A stretch of DNA of 64,000 nucleotides, from NCBI RefSeq assembly GCF_023634065.1, contig NZ_JALKCV010000002.1:62001-126000 (forward strand), written 5' to 3'. A program made the translations under genes and the position numbers. The DNA comes from Microbulbifer litoralis (lineage in GTDB: Bacteria; Pseudomonadota; Gammaproteobacteria; Pseudomonadales; Cellvibrionaceae). A model generated the notes under the pieces. It had not been told where the DNA came from. It saw only the letters and a program-made list of their open reading frames with translations, and ran no database searches. How positions within the stretch are numbered: position 1 is the first letter of the stretch; every line of letters begins with the position of its first letter. Positions 26,238 to 36,900 of this stretch are shown piece after piece.

Positions 26238-28469
26238 GTGTCCAGATTGCAGCGAACAGATTTTTACGCCCACTCTACAGAGAGGTCTGACAAGGCGGAC
26301 TGGCAATCTCTGGCTGACCACCTTTCTGCTGTGGGAGAACTGGCTGCGCAGAAAGCTGCAGTTTTCGGGGGGCAGGATCTGGCCCGAGTCGAAGGGTTGT
26401 TGCACGATCTCGGCAAGTACACGGACGAATTTCAACAGCGCTTGGAGGGAAGCTCCCAGCGGGTGGATCACGCTACCCACGGCGCGGTGATGGCAGTAGA
26501 GCGGTACGGTCCGCTAGGGCATTTGCTCGCCTACGCGATTGCCGGCCACCACGCGGGCCTCGCCAATGGCCGTGACAGCGGGGAGCGCACCAGCCTCAAA
26601 GACCGTTTGAGAAAGGAACTGCCGCAGCTCCTACCGCATTGGGAGCGCGAAATCGAGCTGCTGCAGGCGCTGACACCGCCCGCAGGTTTTCGCCCCGCAA
26701 CGGAGCGCGGCGCTTTCCAGCTTGCCTTCCTGGGCCGCATGCTCTTTTCCTGCCTGGTTGACGCGGATTATCTCGATACGGAAGCCTTTTATCTGCGCAA
26801 GGACAAGGGGCTTGAGGGGCGCGACCAGAGGTTTCCTTCTTTACCTGCGTTGCGCGAGCGGTTGGACCACTATCTCGGTCGTTTCACGGCGGATTCGAAG
26901 GTCAACCGCATTCGCGCTGGGATTCTGCAGCATGTGCGCGAAAGAGCTGGGCTAGAGCCCGGGCTCTTTTCTCTCAATGTGCCCACTGGCGGTGGGAAAA
27001 CACTCGCAACCTTGGCCTTTGCCCTGGATCATGCCATTGCCCATGGCTTGCGTCGGGTGATCGTTGTTATTCCGTTTACCAGCATTGTCGAGCAGAACGC
27101 AGCGGTGTTCCGCGAAGCCTTGGGAGAGCTGGGTGAGGCAGCGGTGCTCGAGCACCATAGTGCGTTTGTCGACGACGACAAGAGTTCTGGAACCCGGGAA
27201 TCCAGAGACAAGTTGCGCCTGGCAATGGAGAACTGGGAAGCGCCGATTGTCGTGACAACATCCGTGCAGCTCTTCGAGAGCCTGTACGCCAACCGCGGCT
27301 CGCGCTGCCGCAAGCTGCACAATATCGCCGGCAGCGTCGTGGTTCTCGACGAGGCACAGACTTTGCCGCTCAAGCTACTGATGCCCTGTGTTGCCGCCAT
27401 GGACGAACTGGCATTGAACTATCGGACCAGCCTGGTGCTTTGCACAGCCACCCAGCCGGCACTGAAGAAGGACGAGGGATTCGCCAATGGCTTGGAGAAT
27501 GTGTGCGAGTTGGCCCCGGAACCGGAAGACCTGCAGCGTCAACTGGAACGTGTCCGAGTAGAGTACAGGGGCCCGCTTACTGATGAGGAGCTGGTGGCCG
27601 AGCTGGCCGGGAGTGAGCAGGTACTTTGCATCGTCAATAGCCGTCGTCACGCCCGCAGCCTTTACCAGTCGATCTCCCACCTGCCGGGTGCGCGTCATCT
27701 TACCACTCTGATGTGTGCCAGGCACCGCAGTGCCGCGCTCAAGGCCATTCGCCAGCGACTTCAAAACGGCGAGCCTTGCCGGCTGATTGCCACTTCCCTG
27801 ATTGAGGCTGGTGTCGATGTGGACTTCCCAACGGTTTATCGCGCGGAGGCCGGCCTGGATTCCGTTACCCAGGCGGCCGGGCGCTGCAATCGTGAAGGCA
27901 AGCGGCCCCTGGCGCAGAGCAACGTCTATGTGTTTGCCGTAGCCAGTGACTGGCCCACACCGCCGGATGTGGAACAGTTCGCCGGCGCCGCCAGGTCCGT
28001 TTTTCGCCGCTATGAAAACCCGTTGTCCCTCGCTGCCATCCGTGACTACTTCCGTGAACTTTACTGGATCAAGGGTAAGGAACAATTGGGGGCGGATATG
28101 CTGAAAATGGTCGAGGAAGGACGTCTGGAGGGAATTCCCTACGAAAAGCTGGCCAAGGAATTCCGCATGATCGACAGCGCTATGTTGCCGGTGATCATAC
28201 CCTACGACGAAGAGGCGCAGAAGGCACTGCGTCAACTTCAGTGGGCAGAATCCTGTGGAGGTTTAGCACGCAGATTGCAGCCCTATCTGGTACAGCTGCC
28301 AGAGCGTGCGCTTCGTGCGTTGCGAGAAACAGGCGCTGTACAGCCGGTACGACCGGAGCTATTTGGCGAGCAGTTTATGGAGCTGGTGAATGGAGATCTT
28401 TACCACGACGAGTATGGGCTCGACTGGGATGAGCCCACATTTATCAGCGCAGAAAAGTCGGTTATGTAA
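26238..28469 (+). CDS. cas3: Type I-C Cas3 helicase-nuclease
   Basis: 743 residues from a GTG at 26238 with AAGGA seven bases upstream; a GTG at 26208 is in frame but lacks this site. The N-terminal HD nuclease domain has the expected His/Asp residues (H28, H56-D57, H81, H104-H105). The helicase has Walker A NVPTGGGKT (~247-255), DEAQ (371-374), LCTATQP, ATSLIEAGVDVDFPTV and QAAGRCNREG. Cas3 is recruited by target-bound Cascade to unwind and degrade DNA. All motifs are intact. Fused HD-helicase order is normal for I-C. Confidence 0.95.
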   Translation: MSRLQRTDFYAHSTERSDKADWQSLADHLSAVGELAAQKAAVFGGQDLARVEGLLHDLGKYTDEFQQRLEGSSQRVDHATHGAVMAVERYGPLGHLLAYAIAGHHAGLANGRDSGERTSLKDRLRKELPQLLPHWEREIELLQALTPPAGFRPATERGAFQLAFLGRMLFSCLVDADYLDTEAFYLRKDKGLEGRDQRFPSLPALRERLDHYLGRFTADSKVNRIRAGILQHVRERAGLEPGLFSLNVPTGGGKTLATLAFALDHAIAHGLRRVIVVIPFTSIVEQNAAVFREALGELGEAAVLEHHSAFVDDDKSSGTRESRDKLRLAMENWEAPIVVTTSVQLFESLYANRGSRCRKLHNIAGSVVVLDEAQTLPLKLLMPCVAAMDELALNYRTSLVLCTATQPALKKDEGFANGLENVCELAPEPEDLQRQLERVRVEYRGPLTDEELVAELAGSEQVLCIVNSRRHARSLYQSISHLPGARHLTTLMCARHRSAALKAIRQRLQNGEPCRLIATSLIEAGVDVDFPTVYRAEAGLDSVTQAAGRCNREGKRPLAQSNVYVFAVASDWPTPPDVEQFAGAARSVFRRYENPLSLAAIRDYFRELYWIKGKEQLGADMLKMVEEGRLEGIPYEKLAKEFRMIDSAMLPVIIPYDEEAQKALRQLQWAESCGGLARRLQPYLVQLPERALRALRETGAVQPVRPELFGEQFMELVNGDLYHDEYGLDWDEPTFISAEKSVM

Positions 28470-28517
28470 GAAGGTCACCACCCATCGGTGCGGATAGGAT
28501 TTAGGAGAGCAAGAGTA

Positions 28518-29192
28518 ATGGCATACGGAATAAAATTGATGATCTGGGGCGAACGCGCCTGCTTTACCAGACCGGAAATGAAGGTGGAGCGGGTGAGTTA
28601 CGACGTAATCACTCCCTCGGCAGCGCGCGGCATATTGGAAGCGATTCACTGGAAACCCGCGATTCGCTGGGTAATCGACGGGATTCAGGTGCTCAAACCG
28701 ATCCGTTTCGAGTCTATCCGCCGCAATGAAGTGGGGAGCAAGATCAGTGCACGCAATGTGAGTTCTGCGATGAAGGCCGGCAGCACTGAGGGATTGGTCA
28801 ACTATGTGGATCAGGACAGGCAGCAGCGCGCCGCCACGATATTGCGTGATGTTGCCTATGTGATCGAGGCCCACTTTGAGCTGACTGGCAAAGCTGGCGA
28901 AGGTGAAACAGAGGGAAAACACCTGGATATCTTTAACCGCCGGGCGCGCAAGGGGCAGTATTTCCATGCGCCCTGTCTGGGGGTGCGGGAGTTTCCGGCC
29001 GATTTCCGGCTGGTTGAACCCGATGAACCAGAGCCGGATTCTGATATATCTTTGTCCGGCGAGCGTGATCTCGGTTGGATGCTGCACGATTTTAATTTCA
29101 GCAGTGACTGCGAGCCGCACTATTTTCGAGCGTGTATGCGCGATGGACTGATAGAGGTTCCGCGGTCGTTCAGCGAGGAGGTTAAGGCATGA
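28518..29192 (+). CDS. cas5c: Type I-C Cas5c (crRNA-processing endonuclease)
   Basis: 224 residues from the ATG at 28518 (AGGAG upstream). In type I-C, Cas5c replaces Cas6 and cuts the pre-crRNA inside each repeat. The RAMP fold is evident. The Lys-His pair of the active site is present in EGKHLDIFNRRARKGQYFHAPCLG, as in the Bacillus halodurans enzyme, and a Tyr is available in SYDVITPSAARG. It overlaps cas8c by 4 bases (ATGA). Confidence 0.95.
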   Translation: MAYGIKLMIWGERACFTRPEMKVERVSYDVITPSAARGILEAIHWKPAIRWVIDGIQVLKPIRFESIRRNEVGSKISARNVSSAMKAGSTEGLVNYVDQDRQQRAATILRDVAYVIEAHFELTGKAGEGETEGKHLDIFNRRARKGQYFHAPCLGVREFPADFRLVEPDEPEPDSDISLSGERDLGWMLHDFNFSSDCEPHYFRACMRDGLIEVPRSFSEEVKA

Positions 29193-30979
29193 TTCTCTCG
29201 GCGCTGGATGGCTACTATCATCGGCTGGTGGAAAGTGGAGAGGAAGGCATTGCTCCGGTTGGTTTCAGTCAGGAAAAAATTAGCTATGCATTAATTTTGG
29301 CTGAGAATGGCAGTTTGGTAGATGTGCAGGATATTCGCGATACCAGAGGAAAGAAGCCTGTTCCCGCAATACTGACCCTCCCTCAGCCACCCAAGAGATC
29401 GGTGAATATTGCGCCTTGTTTTCTGTGGGACAAATCTGCATACGTACTGGGAGTCGCCTCCGCAGAGGATGCAAAGTCACGGAAACGAGCGATTGAAACG
29501 CATCAGGCATTTAAAAATATCCATCAGGAGTTGCTGGAAGGCTGCGAAAGCCCGGCTCTCAAGGCGTTGCTGGCGTTCTTAGACTGGTGGACACCGGAGA
29601 TGTTTGCCGAGTCTCCGTTGTTCTCAGAATCCATGCTGGATGGAAACTTTGTTTTCCGCCTGGATGGAGAGAAGGCCTATCTCCATGAATGCCAAGAAGC
29701 GCATTTTTTGCGCCAGGCTATGCTGCAGCAGTCTGAAAGCCCCAGCAAAGTTTGTCTGGTTAGCGGAGAACGTCGGCCGGTGGCCCTGTTGCACCCTTCG
29801 ATCAAGGGCGTTTATGGGGCTCAGACCGCTGGCGCGTCTATTGTCTCCTTCAATCTGGATGCCTTCACGTCTTATGGACACTCCCAGGGGCAGAATGCTC
29901 CAATATCCGAGCAGGCAGCCTTCGCCTATATCACAGTTCTGAATCATCTGCTCCGCAAGGGAAGTCGACAGCGGCTGCAACTGGGAGACACTTCGGTGGT
30001 TTTCTGGGCGGAGGCCGACTCAGCTAGTCAAGCCGAGAAGGCGGAAGGGGTATTTGCCGACCTGCTTAACCCTTCGGCAACGGATGCTTCCGAAACCGCC
30101 AAATTGCGGCCAGCTTTGGACGCTGTAGTCAAGGGCAGGCCTCTCCGGGAGATCGATCCAGAGCTCGAAGACACTACCAGACTGTATATTCTCGGTCTTG
30201 CCCCCAATGCTTCCCGGCTTTCGGTGCGTTTCTGGGAAACCGGCTTGCTGCACAGCTTCGCAGAACGTCTCGGACAACATTACCGGGATATGAAACTGAC
30301 ACCGTTACCCTGGAAAACAGAGCCTTCCGTCTGGCGGTTGCTGTTGCAGACGGTACCTCACCGGGAAGGTAGCCAGCCAAAGTCCGATGATATTCCACCG
30401 CAGCTGGCCGGCGAGATGACACGCGCCATTCTCACCGGCCGTTGCTATCCCCGTAGCCTGCTTTCCAACCTGATTATGCGTATGCGTGCCGATGGCGATC
30501 TATCGCCATTGCGCGTGGCCCTGTGTAAAGCAGTATTGACCAGGGAGTCGCGTATTGCCAACAAAGCCAAAGAGAAGGAAATTTCCATGAGTCTCGATAC
30601 CGATAATGCCGATCCCGGTTATCTGTTGGGACGGCTATTCGCCGCCCTGGAAGATATTCAACAATCGGCACTGGGCCGCGATATCAACGCAACCATCCGT
30701 GACCGATATTACGGCGCTGCCTCCGCTACTCCCGCCAGTATTTTTCCCGTTCTCGTGCGTAATGCCCAGCACCACCTCGGCCGTTTGCGTAAAGACAATC
30801 GGGGGGCAGCAGTGAATCTTGAGAAAGATGTCAACGAGATAGTGGACAAGCTTCCGGCCAGTTTCCCCAAGAGCTTACGCATCGAAGCGCAGGGACGCTT
30901 TGCCATCGGCTACTATCACCAGAATAAGGCACGTTTCAGCGGCCAGAAATCCAATGTTAAGGAAGGAGAAGAATCATGA
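29189..30979 (+). CDS. cas8c: Type I-C Cas8c (Csd1), Cascade large subunit
   Basis: 596 residues, the usual length for Csd1. It recognises the PAM and anchors Cascade. Start [61 protein letters not shown] and [42 protein letters not shown] fit this family. A second start inside the gene for a small Cas11-like subunit, known in I-C systems, is possible: an ATG preceded by GAAGGAAATTTCC lies at about 30588 ([12 protein letters not shown]). It overlaps cas7c by 4 bases. Confidence 0.94.
   Translation: MILSALDGYYHRLVESGEEGIAPVGFSQEKISYALILAENGSLVDVQDIRDTRGKKPVPAILTLPQPPKRSVNIAPCFLWDKSAYVLGVASAEDAKSRKRAIETHQAFKNIHQELLEGCESPALKALLAFLDWWTPEMFAESPLFSESMLDGNFVFRLDGEKAYLHECQEAHFLRQAMLQQSESPSKVCLVSGERRPVALLHPSIKGVYGAQTAGASIVSFNLDAFTSYGHSQGQNAPISEQAAFAYITVLNHLLRKGSRQRLQLGDTSVVFWAEADSASQAEKAEGVFADLLNPSATDASETAKLRPALDAVVKGRPLREIDPELEDTTRLYILGLAPNASRLSVRFWETGLLHSFAERLGQHYRDMKLTPLPWKTEPSVWRLLLQTVPHREGSQPKSDDIPPQLAGEMTRAILTGRCYPRSLLSNLIMRMRADGDLSPLRVALCKAVLTRESRIANKAKEKEISMSLDTDNADPGYLLGRLFAALEDIQQSALGRDINATIRDRYYGAASATPASIFPVLVRNAQHHLGRLRKDNRGAAVNLEKDVNEIVDKLPASFPKSLRIEAQGRFAIGYYHQNKARFSGQKSNVKEGEES
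30588..30979 (+). CDS. cas11c: Possible internal Cas11c (small subunit) within cas8c
   Basis: Type I-C systems make the small Cascade subunit from an internal start near the 3' end of cas8c. Here an in-frame ATG at 30588 ([22 protein letters not shown]) is preceded by GAAGGAAATTTCC, a good ribosome site, and would give a helical protein of about 130 residues, the expected size. The internal start is inferred from the site and from family knowledge; no expression evidence is available. Confidence 0.65.
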
Positions 30980-31845
30980 GTGCCATCGCCAATCGCTACG
31001 AGTTTGTATATCTATTCGACGTTACCAACGGCAACCCCAACGGCGATCCGGATGCGGGAAACCTGCCGCGTCTGGACCCTGAGACCAATCAGGGCCTGGT
31101 GACTGATGTCTGCCTGAAGCGAAAGATTCGCAATTATGTGAATCTGGAAAAAGAGGATGAATCCGGCTATGGCATCTACATGCAGGAAAAGTCGGTATTA
31201 AACAACCAGCACAAGAAGGCCTATGAGGCTCTCGAGGTAGAGCCGGTGTCCAAGAAGCTGCCCAAGGAGGAAGCCAAAGCCCGGGAGCTGACTAGGTGGA
31301 TGTGTAAAAACTTCTTCGATGTCCGCGCATTTGGGGCGGTGATGACCACTGAAGTCAATGCCGGCCAGGTACGTGGACCGATCCAGATGGCATTCGCCAC
31401 CTCCATAGATCCGGTACTTCCCATGGAGGTTTCCATCACCCGTATGGCAGTCACCAACGAGCGAGATCTGGAAAAAGAACGAACCATGGGCCGGAAGCAC
31501 ATCGTACCCTACGGCCTGTATCGTGCTCACGGCTACATTTCAGCCAAACTTGCTGAGCGCACTGGATTTTCTGAAGAAGATCTGGAGCTACTGTGGCGTT
31601 CTCTGGTCAATATGTTCGAGCATGATCGATCCGCAGCTCGGGGCGAAATGGCGGCGCGTAAGTTAATCGTATTCAAGCACGAGCACCCCATGGGCAATGC
31701 GCCGGCTCACAAACTGTTCGACACAGTCCAAGTCGAGCGTGTGGAGGGTGCTGATGATACTCCTGCCCGTGGCTTCTGTGACTACCGTGTCACAGTGGAT
31801 GCGGAATCCGTACCGCAGGGCGTTTCTGTCGAGGAGAAACTGTAG
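30976..31845 (+). CDS. cas7c: Type I-C Cas7c (Csd2), Cascade backbone
   Basis: 289 residues. It begins with the family signature [25 protein letters not shown] and has [28 protein letters not shown] in the middle. Several copies coat the crRNA. The ATG overlaps the cas8c stop by 4 bases, and cas4 follows after 9 bases. Confidence 0.96.
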   Translation: MSAIANRYEFVYLFDVTNGNPNGDPDAGNLPRLDPETNQGLVTDVCLKRKIRNYVNLEKEDESGYGIYMQEKSVLNNQHKKAYEALEVEPVSKKLPKEEAKARELTRWMCKNFFDVRAFGAVMTTEVNAGQVRGPIQMAFATSIDPVLPMEVSITRMAVTNERDLEKERTMGRKHIVPYGLYRAHGYISAKLAERTGFSEEDLELLWRSLVNMFEHDRSAARGEMAARKLIVFKHEHPMGNAPAHKLFDTVQVERVEGADDTPARGFCDYRVTVDAESVPQGVSVEEKL

Positions 31846-31854
31846 GCAGATATC

Positions 31855-32463
31855 ATGGATGATTTCTTGCCCATCTCCGCTCTGCAGCATTACGCCTACT
31901 GCCCGCGACAATTTTCGCTGATCCATGTGGAGCGGGCCTGGGCAGAAAACCGCTACACGGCCGAGGGTCGTATATTGCACGAGCGAGTGGATTCCGGTGC
32001 GGCTGAGCAGCGCAAGGATGTGCGGTTTGAGCGCAGTGTCATGCTGCGTTCCGAAAAATATCGGCTCACCGGAAAGCTGGACCTGCTGGAAGTTCACAAT
32101 GGTGGGCGTTATATCCCGGTGGAGTACAAGCGTGGCAAACCCAAGCTTCAGAGCTGGGATCGTATCCAGGTGTGCGCCCAGGCACTGTGCATTGAAGAAA
32201 TGCGTTCTGTTCGTGTAGAGGAGGGGGCTATCTGGTACTGGGAAGTCCGGCGTCGCGAATCGGTTGCGCTGACGGAGGAGATTCGCCAGGAGACTCTCAC
32301 GGCAGTCGAGTCGTGTCATGTATTGATTGAGCGGGGCGAGACCCCGAGGCCTACAGTCGAGAAAAGCCGTTGTAGAGCCTGCTCCCTACGCGATTTGTGT
32401 GGTCCGGAACGCTTTCGCCGAGATGGCTCTGCGCTCTATGCAAGGAAGTTATTCGAACCGTGA
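31855..32463 (+). CDS. cas4: Cas4 (RecB-like, Fe-S) adaptation nuclease
   Basis: 202 residues. Cas4 helps Cas1-Cas2 pick PAM-bearing prespacers and trims their ends. It shows ISALQHYAYCPRQFSLI with the first cluster cysteine, the nuclease core GRYIPVEYKRGKPK, and the C-terminal cluster CRACSLRDLC. The gene is stand-alone, not fused to cas1. Its stop overlaps the cas1 start (GTGA). Confidence 0.95.
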   Translation: MDDFLPISALQHYAYCPRQFSLIHVERAWAENRYTAEGRILHERVDSGAAEQRKDVRFERSVMLRSEKYRLTGKLDLLEVHNGGRYIPVEYKRGKPKLQSWDRIQVCAQALCIEEMRSVRVEEGAIWYWEVRRRESVALTEEIRQETLTAVESCHVLIERGETPRPTVEKSRCRACSLRDLCGPERFRRDGSALYARKLFEP

Positions 32464-33476
32464 AAAAATTGCTCAATACTCTCTATATCACCCGCCAGGA
32501 GAGTTATCTTCACAAGGAGCGGGAGACCGTTGTCATCAAAAAAGGCAATGAAAAGCTGGGTCAATTTCCTGCACTTTCTCTCGGCGGAATTCTCTGTTTT
32601 GGCCGGGTTTCAGTCTCGCCCTTCCTAATGGGGTTCTGTGCGGATAATGGCATTGGCATCGCTTACTATACAGAGTACGGCCGCTTCTTGGCGCGGGTGC
32701 AGGGACGCCAGACCGGTAATGTACTGCTGCGCCGGACCCAGTATCGCCGGGCGGACAGTGATGAGCACAGCACGGCTATTGCCCGCCTATTTGTCGCTGC
32801 CAAGATTGCCAACAGCCGCTCGGTGCTGTTACGGGAGCTAAGAAATCACGGAGAGAACCCTGTTCTCGGTGATACATCGGAGAAACTTGCGTCGAGCCTG
32901 AGGCGTGCGCGCAGTGCCAGATCTGTGGATGAAGTGCGCGGTATCGAAGGTGACGCGGCGGCTAACTATTTCTCTGTATTCGATGAATTACTGCGGGGCT
33001 CTGGATTTGCTTTCGGCGGCCGGGTCCGTCGCCCACCTACGGATCCAGTTAATGCTCTGCTGTCTTTTGTGTACTCTCTGATTACCCAGGAGTGTGTATC
33101 GGCATTACAGGGGGTAGGGCTCGACCCCTATGTCGGCTATCTGCATAAAGACCGGCCTGGCCGCCCCAGCTTGGCCCTGGACTTGCTGGAAGAATTCCGC
33201 GCATCTTGGGCGGACCGCTTTGTCCTCACTTTGGTTAATCGGCGCCAGGTTCAGGTCAGTGACTTTATTACTGAAGCGAGTGGTGCTGTACGCTTGCAAG
33301 ATGATGCACGAAAAAAATTGCTCACGCTTTACCAGGAGCGAAAGCAAGAAGAATTGACGCATCCCTATCTACAGGAGCAGGTACCAATTGGCTTGCTTCC
33401 CCATTGCCAAGCGCTACTTCTCGCCCGCCATTTGAGGGGGGATACTGAGTTCTACACGCCCTATGTAGTGAAATAA
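32460..33476 (+). CDS. cas1: Cas1 integrase
   Basis: 338 residues from the GTG at 32460. Cas1 joins new spacers to the leader end of the array. Active residues are visible: Glu 163 in GIEGDAAANYF, His 229 in YLHKDRPGRPSL, and the acidic DLLEEFR (Glu 244/245). The protein starts MKKLLNTLYI, as in other I-C Cas1. A GTG 4-base overlap with cas4 decides the start over an upstream ATG at 32397, which would overlap cas4 by 67 bases. Confidence 0.95.
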   Translation: MKKLLNTLYITRQESYLHKERETVVIKKGNEKLGQFPALSLGGILCFGRVSVSPFLMGFCADNGIGIAYYTEYGRFLARVQGRQTGNVLLRRTQYRRADSDEHSTAIARLFVAAKIANSRSVLLRELRNHGENPVLGDTSEKLASSLRRARSARSVDEVRGIEGDAAANYFSVFDELLRGSGFAFGGRVRRPPTDPVNALLSFVYSLITQECVSALQGVGLDPYVGYLHKDRPGRPSLALDLLEEFRASWADRFVLTLVNRRQVQVSDFITEASGAVRLQDDARKKLLTLYQERKQEELTHPYLQEQVPIGLLPHCQALLLARHLRGDTEFYTPYVVK

Positions 33477-33477
33477 T

Positions 33478-33771
33478 ATGCTGGTTCTTGTTACCTACGA
33501 TGTCAGTGTCACTACGGCCGAGGGCCGTAAACGCTTGAGGAATATCTCCAAGATCTGCCAGGATTATGGTGTCCGTGTTCAAAACTCGGTATTTGAATGC
33601 GAAGTCGATCCAGCGCAGCTGACTTTTCTCAAGAACCGCCTGCTAGAAACCTACGATTCGGACGAGGATAGTCTTAGATTCTATTCGCTCGGAAAACGCG
33701 GACGCCAACGGGTTGAGCACTTTGGAGCCAAGTCGGTTGAAGACCCCGTGCGAGATGCGCTTATCCTGTAG
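33478..33771 (+). CDS. cas2: Cas2 adaptation subunit
   Basis: 97 residues: MLVLVTYDVSVTTAEGRKRLRNISKICQDYGVRVQNSVFECEV is a typical Cas2 ferredoxin-like start with the conserved Asp in YDVS. It forms the dimer that bridges two Cas1 dimers. It begins one base after cas1 ends and is last in the cas operon; the leader and array follow on the same strand. Confidence 0.97.
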   Translation: MLVLVTYDVSVTTAEGRKRLRNISKICQDYGVRVQNSVFECEVDPAQLTFLKNRLLETYDSDEDSLRFYSLGKRGRQRVEHFGAKSVEDPVRDALIL

Positions 33772-33947
33772 CCGCTAACCTACAGCTCTCATTTACCCCC
33801 CGGGAGGCTAGCGGCCATCCAAGTTATTGAATTCTCTAGTTTTGTATATTTTTTGATCAGGCATTGCGGCTGATTTCGGAGCTATGGCTATTGGTTAGCG
33901 GATATCACCGATTTTTTCTTTGCTCTTTAACAACTTAGAATATTGCC
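33772..33947 (+). promoter_or_regulatory. CRISPR leader with boxA-like element
   Basis: 176 bases of A/T-rich sequence between cas2 and the first repeat. It contains TGCTCTTTAACAA at 33921-33933, matching the boxA element of rRNA leaders (TGCTCTTTAACA) to which NusB/S10 bind for antitermination. Such elements are known upstream of CRISPR arrays. I could not assign a promoter with confidence; TTGAAT (33827) and TATATT (33845) are too close together. Confidence 0.8.
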
Positions 33948-36900
33948 GTCGCACCCTTCACGGGTGCGTGGATAGAAACTATTCTATTATCCATTGCCGC
34001 GACGGCACTTTCGTCGCACCCTTCACGGGTGCGTGGATAGAAACACGCTCCTAATTACCGGTCAATTGATGTGCTGTTGTCGCACCCTTCACGGGTGCGT
34101 GGATAGAAACGATTCGCACCGATAATGCCGTAGCGATCACTCCGTCGCACCCTTCACGGGTGCGTGGATAGAAACGGACGTAATGGTAAAAGGAAAAACT
34201 CTCACAATTGTCGCACCCTTCACGGGTGCGTGGATAGAAACACGCTGATAATAGTCCTCTTTATCAGTTTTAAACGTCGCACCCTTCACGGGTGCGTGGA
34301 TAGAAACCGGGGTTTTTGTTTCGTCTCGCCCATTCCCTAATCCGTCGCACCCTTCACGGGTGCGTGGATAGAAACAGAGAAATGAAAGTAGGCGAATTCG
34401 AAGAGGTGATGTCGCACCCTTCACGGGTGCGTGGATAGAAACATATCCATACCCTCTTGCTGGGTCGCGCTATTCGGGTCGCACCCTTCACGGGTGCGTG
34501 GATAGAAACCTCCGCGCATTACTTCGAATCTTCGCACTCGGCAGTCGCACCCTTCACGGGTGCGTGGATAGAAACCCTCTCAACCGGGGAGTCATTATTA
34601 CCGAGGCTCCGTCGCACCCTTCACGGGTGCGTGGATAGAAACCGCGAGCGTGGACAGATCAGCAAAGAGGCCGTGAAGTCGCACCCTTCACGGGTGCGTG
34701 GATAGAAACGGCACACCGGCAACGCCCGCGCGCCGAATTGACTGTCGCACCCTTCACGGGTGCGTGGATAGAAACCTCACTACCATCCGTTTTAAGACCG
34801 TAATAATCTGGTCGCACCCTTCACGGGTGCGTGGATAGAAACTCGAGAGGGCTAGTGCATGGCATGAGTGTATGGGTCGCACCCTTCACGGGTGCGTGGA
34901 TAGAAACTGTCAATAACTGTAACCGGGAGGGCAGGGAGTGAAGTCGCACCCTTCACGGGTGCGTGGATAGAAACATACGTGCCACCTTAAACGTAGCCAG
35001 TTTTGAGACGTCGCACCCTTCACGGGTGCGTGGATAGAAACTTCACCGTCTTGGGAGTTTGATTTGCCATTTGATTGTCGCACCCTTCACGGGTGCGTGG
35101 ATAGAAACATCACGTTTCTTGATCCTGCAAGCCAGGCAACGAGTCGCACCCTTCACGGGTGCGTGGATAGAAACTATTGACAACAGTTTGAGACATCCGT
35201 ACTTTGAAAGTCGCACCCTTCACGGGTGCGTGGATAGAAACAGACTGACCAGTAATAAAGTCCTCCCATCCAGGCCGTCGCACCCTTCACGGGTGCGTGG
35301 ATAGAAACCAATATCCGGTGACTCGCCCCGAGTTACTAATGAGTCGCACCCTTCACGGGTGCGTGGATAGAAACTTCGCTGAGCTGCTGGTAGAGGATGC
35401 TATTCGCAAGTCGCACCCTTCACGGGTGCGTGGATAGAAACAACACCCACGAAGTACAAGACACTAAAATGAGAGAGTCGCACCCTTCACGGGTGCGTGG
35501 ATAGAAACCTGACCTGGCCCAGGGTGCGACCAGAGACTGGAGGTCGCACCCTTCACGGGTGCGTGGATAGAAACCACTCAGCTGAACCCGGCGGTGTATG
35601 CCGCGTACGGTCGCACCCTTCGCGGGTGCGTGGATAGAAACATACTCCGCCGCGGATTCGCCGCGCAGCAACACCGTCGCACCCTTCGCGGGTGCGTGGA
35701 TAGAAACCAACTCAGGTGTGTCGAAGATATGGACATCGTAGTCGTCGCACCCTTCGCGGGTGCGTGGATAGAAACAGGCTGAAGGTGATCCCGGCCGCGG
35801 AAGTGGCTGGTCGCACCCTTCGCGGGTGCGTGGATAGAAACTACGCCCGCGCCTACGGCAAGCACATCACCGCAGGTCGCACCCTTCGCGGGTGCGTGGA
35901 TAGAAACTGAGCAGAGCGCGACCAACTCCGCCAGCTCCGCCAGTCGCACCCTTCGCGGGTGCGTGGATAGAAACCCTGCGATTGATATGGCTGTGACCCC
36001 CTCTGTAGGTCGCACCCTTCGCGGGTGCGTGGATAGAAACGAGTTGCTGTTGATAGGTTTTCATAGTCATTCACGTCGCACCCTTCGCGGGTGCGTGGAT
36101 AGAAACACAGTACGCGGATATAACGCGACAGACGCTGAGTGTCGCACCCTTCGCGGGTGCGTGGATAGAAACCCGCGCTGTATTGCGGTGGGCGGGGATG
36201 AGCTGGGTCGCACCCTTCGCGGGTGCGTGGATAGAAACTGCATCCTATTGAGCCGGACGGTCTCCCACCGGGCGTCGCACCCTTCGCGGGTGCGTGGATA
36301 GAAACCGTGCTGTACTGCCCTGCCCTGGCGTCTGCCGGCCGTCGCACCCTTCGCGGGTGCGTGGATAGAAACGGCAATGACCTCACCTACGAAAAAATCG
36401 ACAGCAAGGTCGCACCCTTCGCGGGTGCGTGGATAGAAACACTGCTGGAACTGTATGACGCATGGCGCACGGCCGTCGCACCCTTCGCGGGTGCGTGGAT
36501 AGAAACCCAGTCGTGGTCGGTTTCTGGATAGTCTCCGAAGGTCGCACCCTTCGCGGGTGCGTGGATAGAAACCCCGTGAACGCCTGGGGCTGCCAGTGCT
36601 ATGTGATGTCGCACCCTTCGCGGGTGCGTGGATAGAAACACCGCTACCAGGAAGTTCTGGTGCGCGTAGTTGCCGTCGCACCCTTCGCGGGTGCGTGGAT
36701 AGAAACGCCGTGCGAGTGCTGGCCGTGGGGCTACGCGAGGGTCGCACCCTTCGCGGGTGCGTGGATAGAAACTGCGCGTGAAATCCACCGGCAGCAGCAA
36801 CAATTAGTCGCACCCTTCGCGGGTGCGTGGATAGAAACACTCATGGAAATACCGGCCGCGGTCGCGTCGGCCCGTCGCACCCTTCGCGGGTGCGTGGATA

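Noticed and set aside
28518-33771. Absence of cas6 from the cas operon as a possible defect.
   Set aside because: Type I-C systems use Cas5c for crRNA processing and normally lack cas6; the operon is complete.
33827-33850. A TTGAAT / TATATT pair as the leader promoter.
   Set aside because: The spacing is only 12 bases, too short for a sigma-70 promoter; the real leader promoter was not identified.
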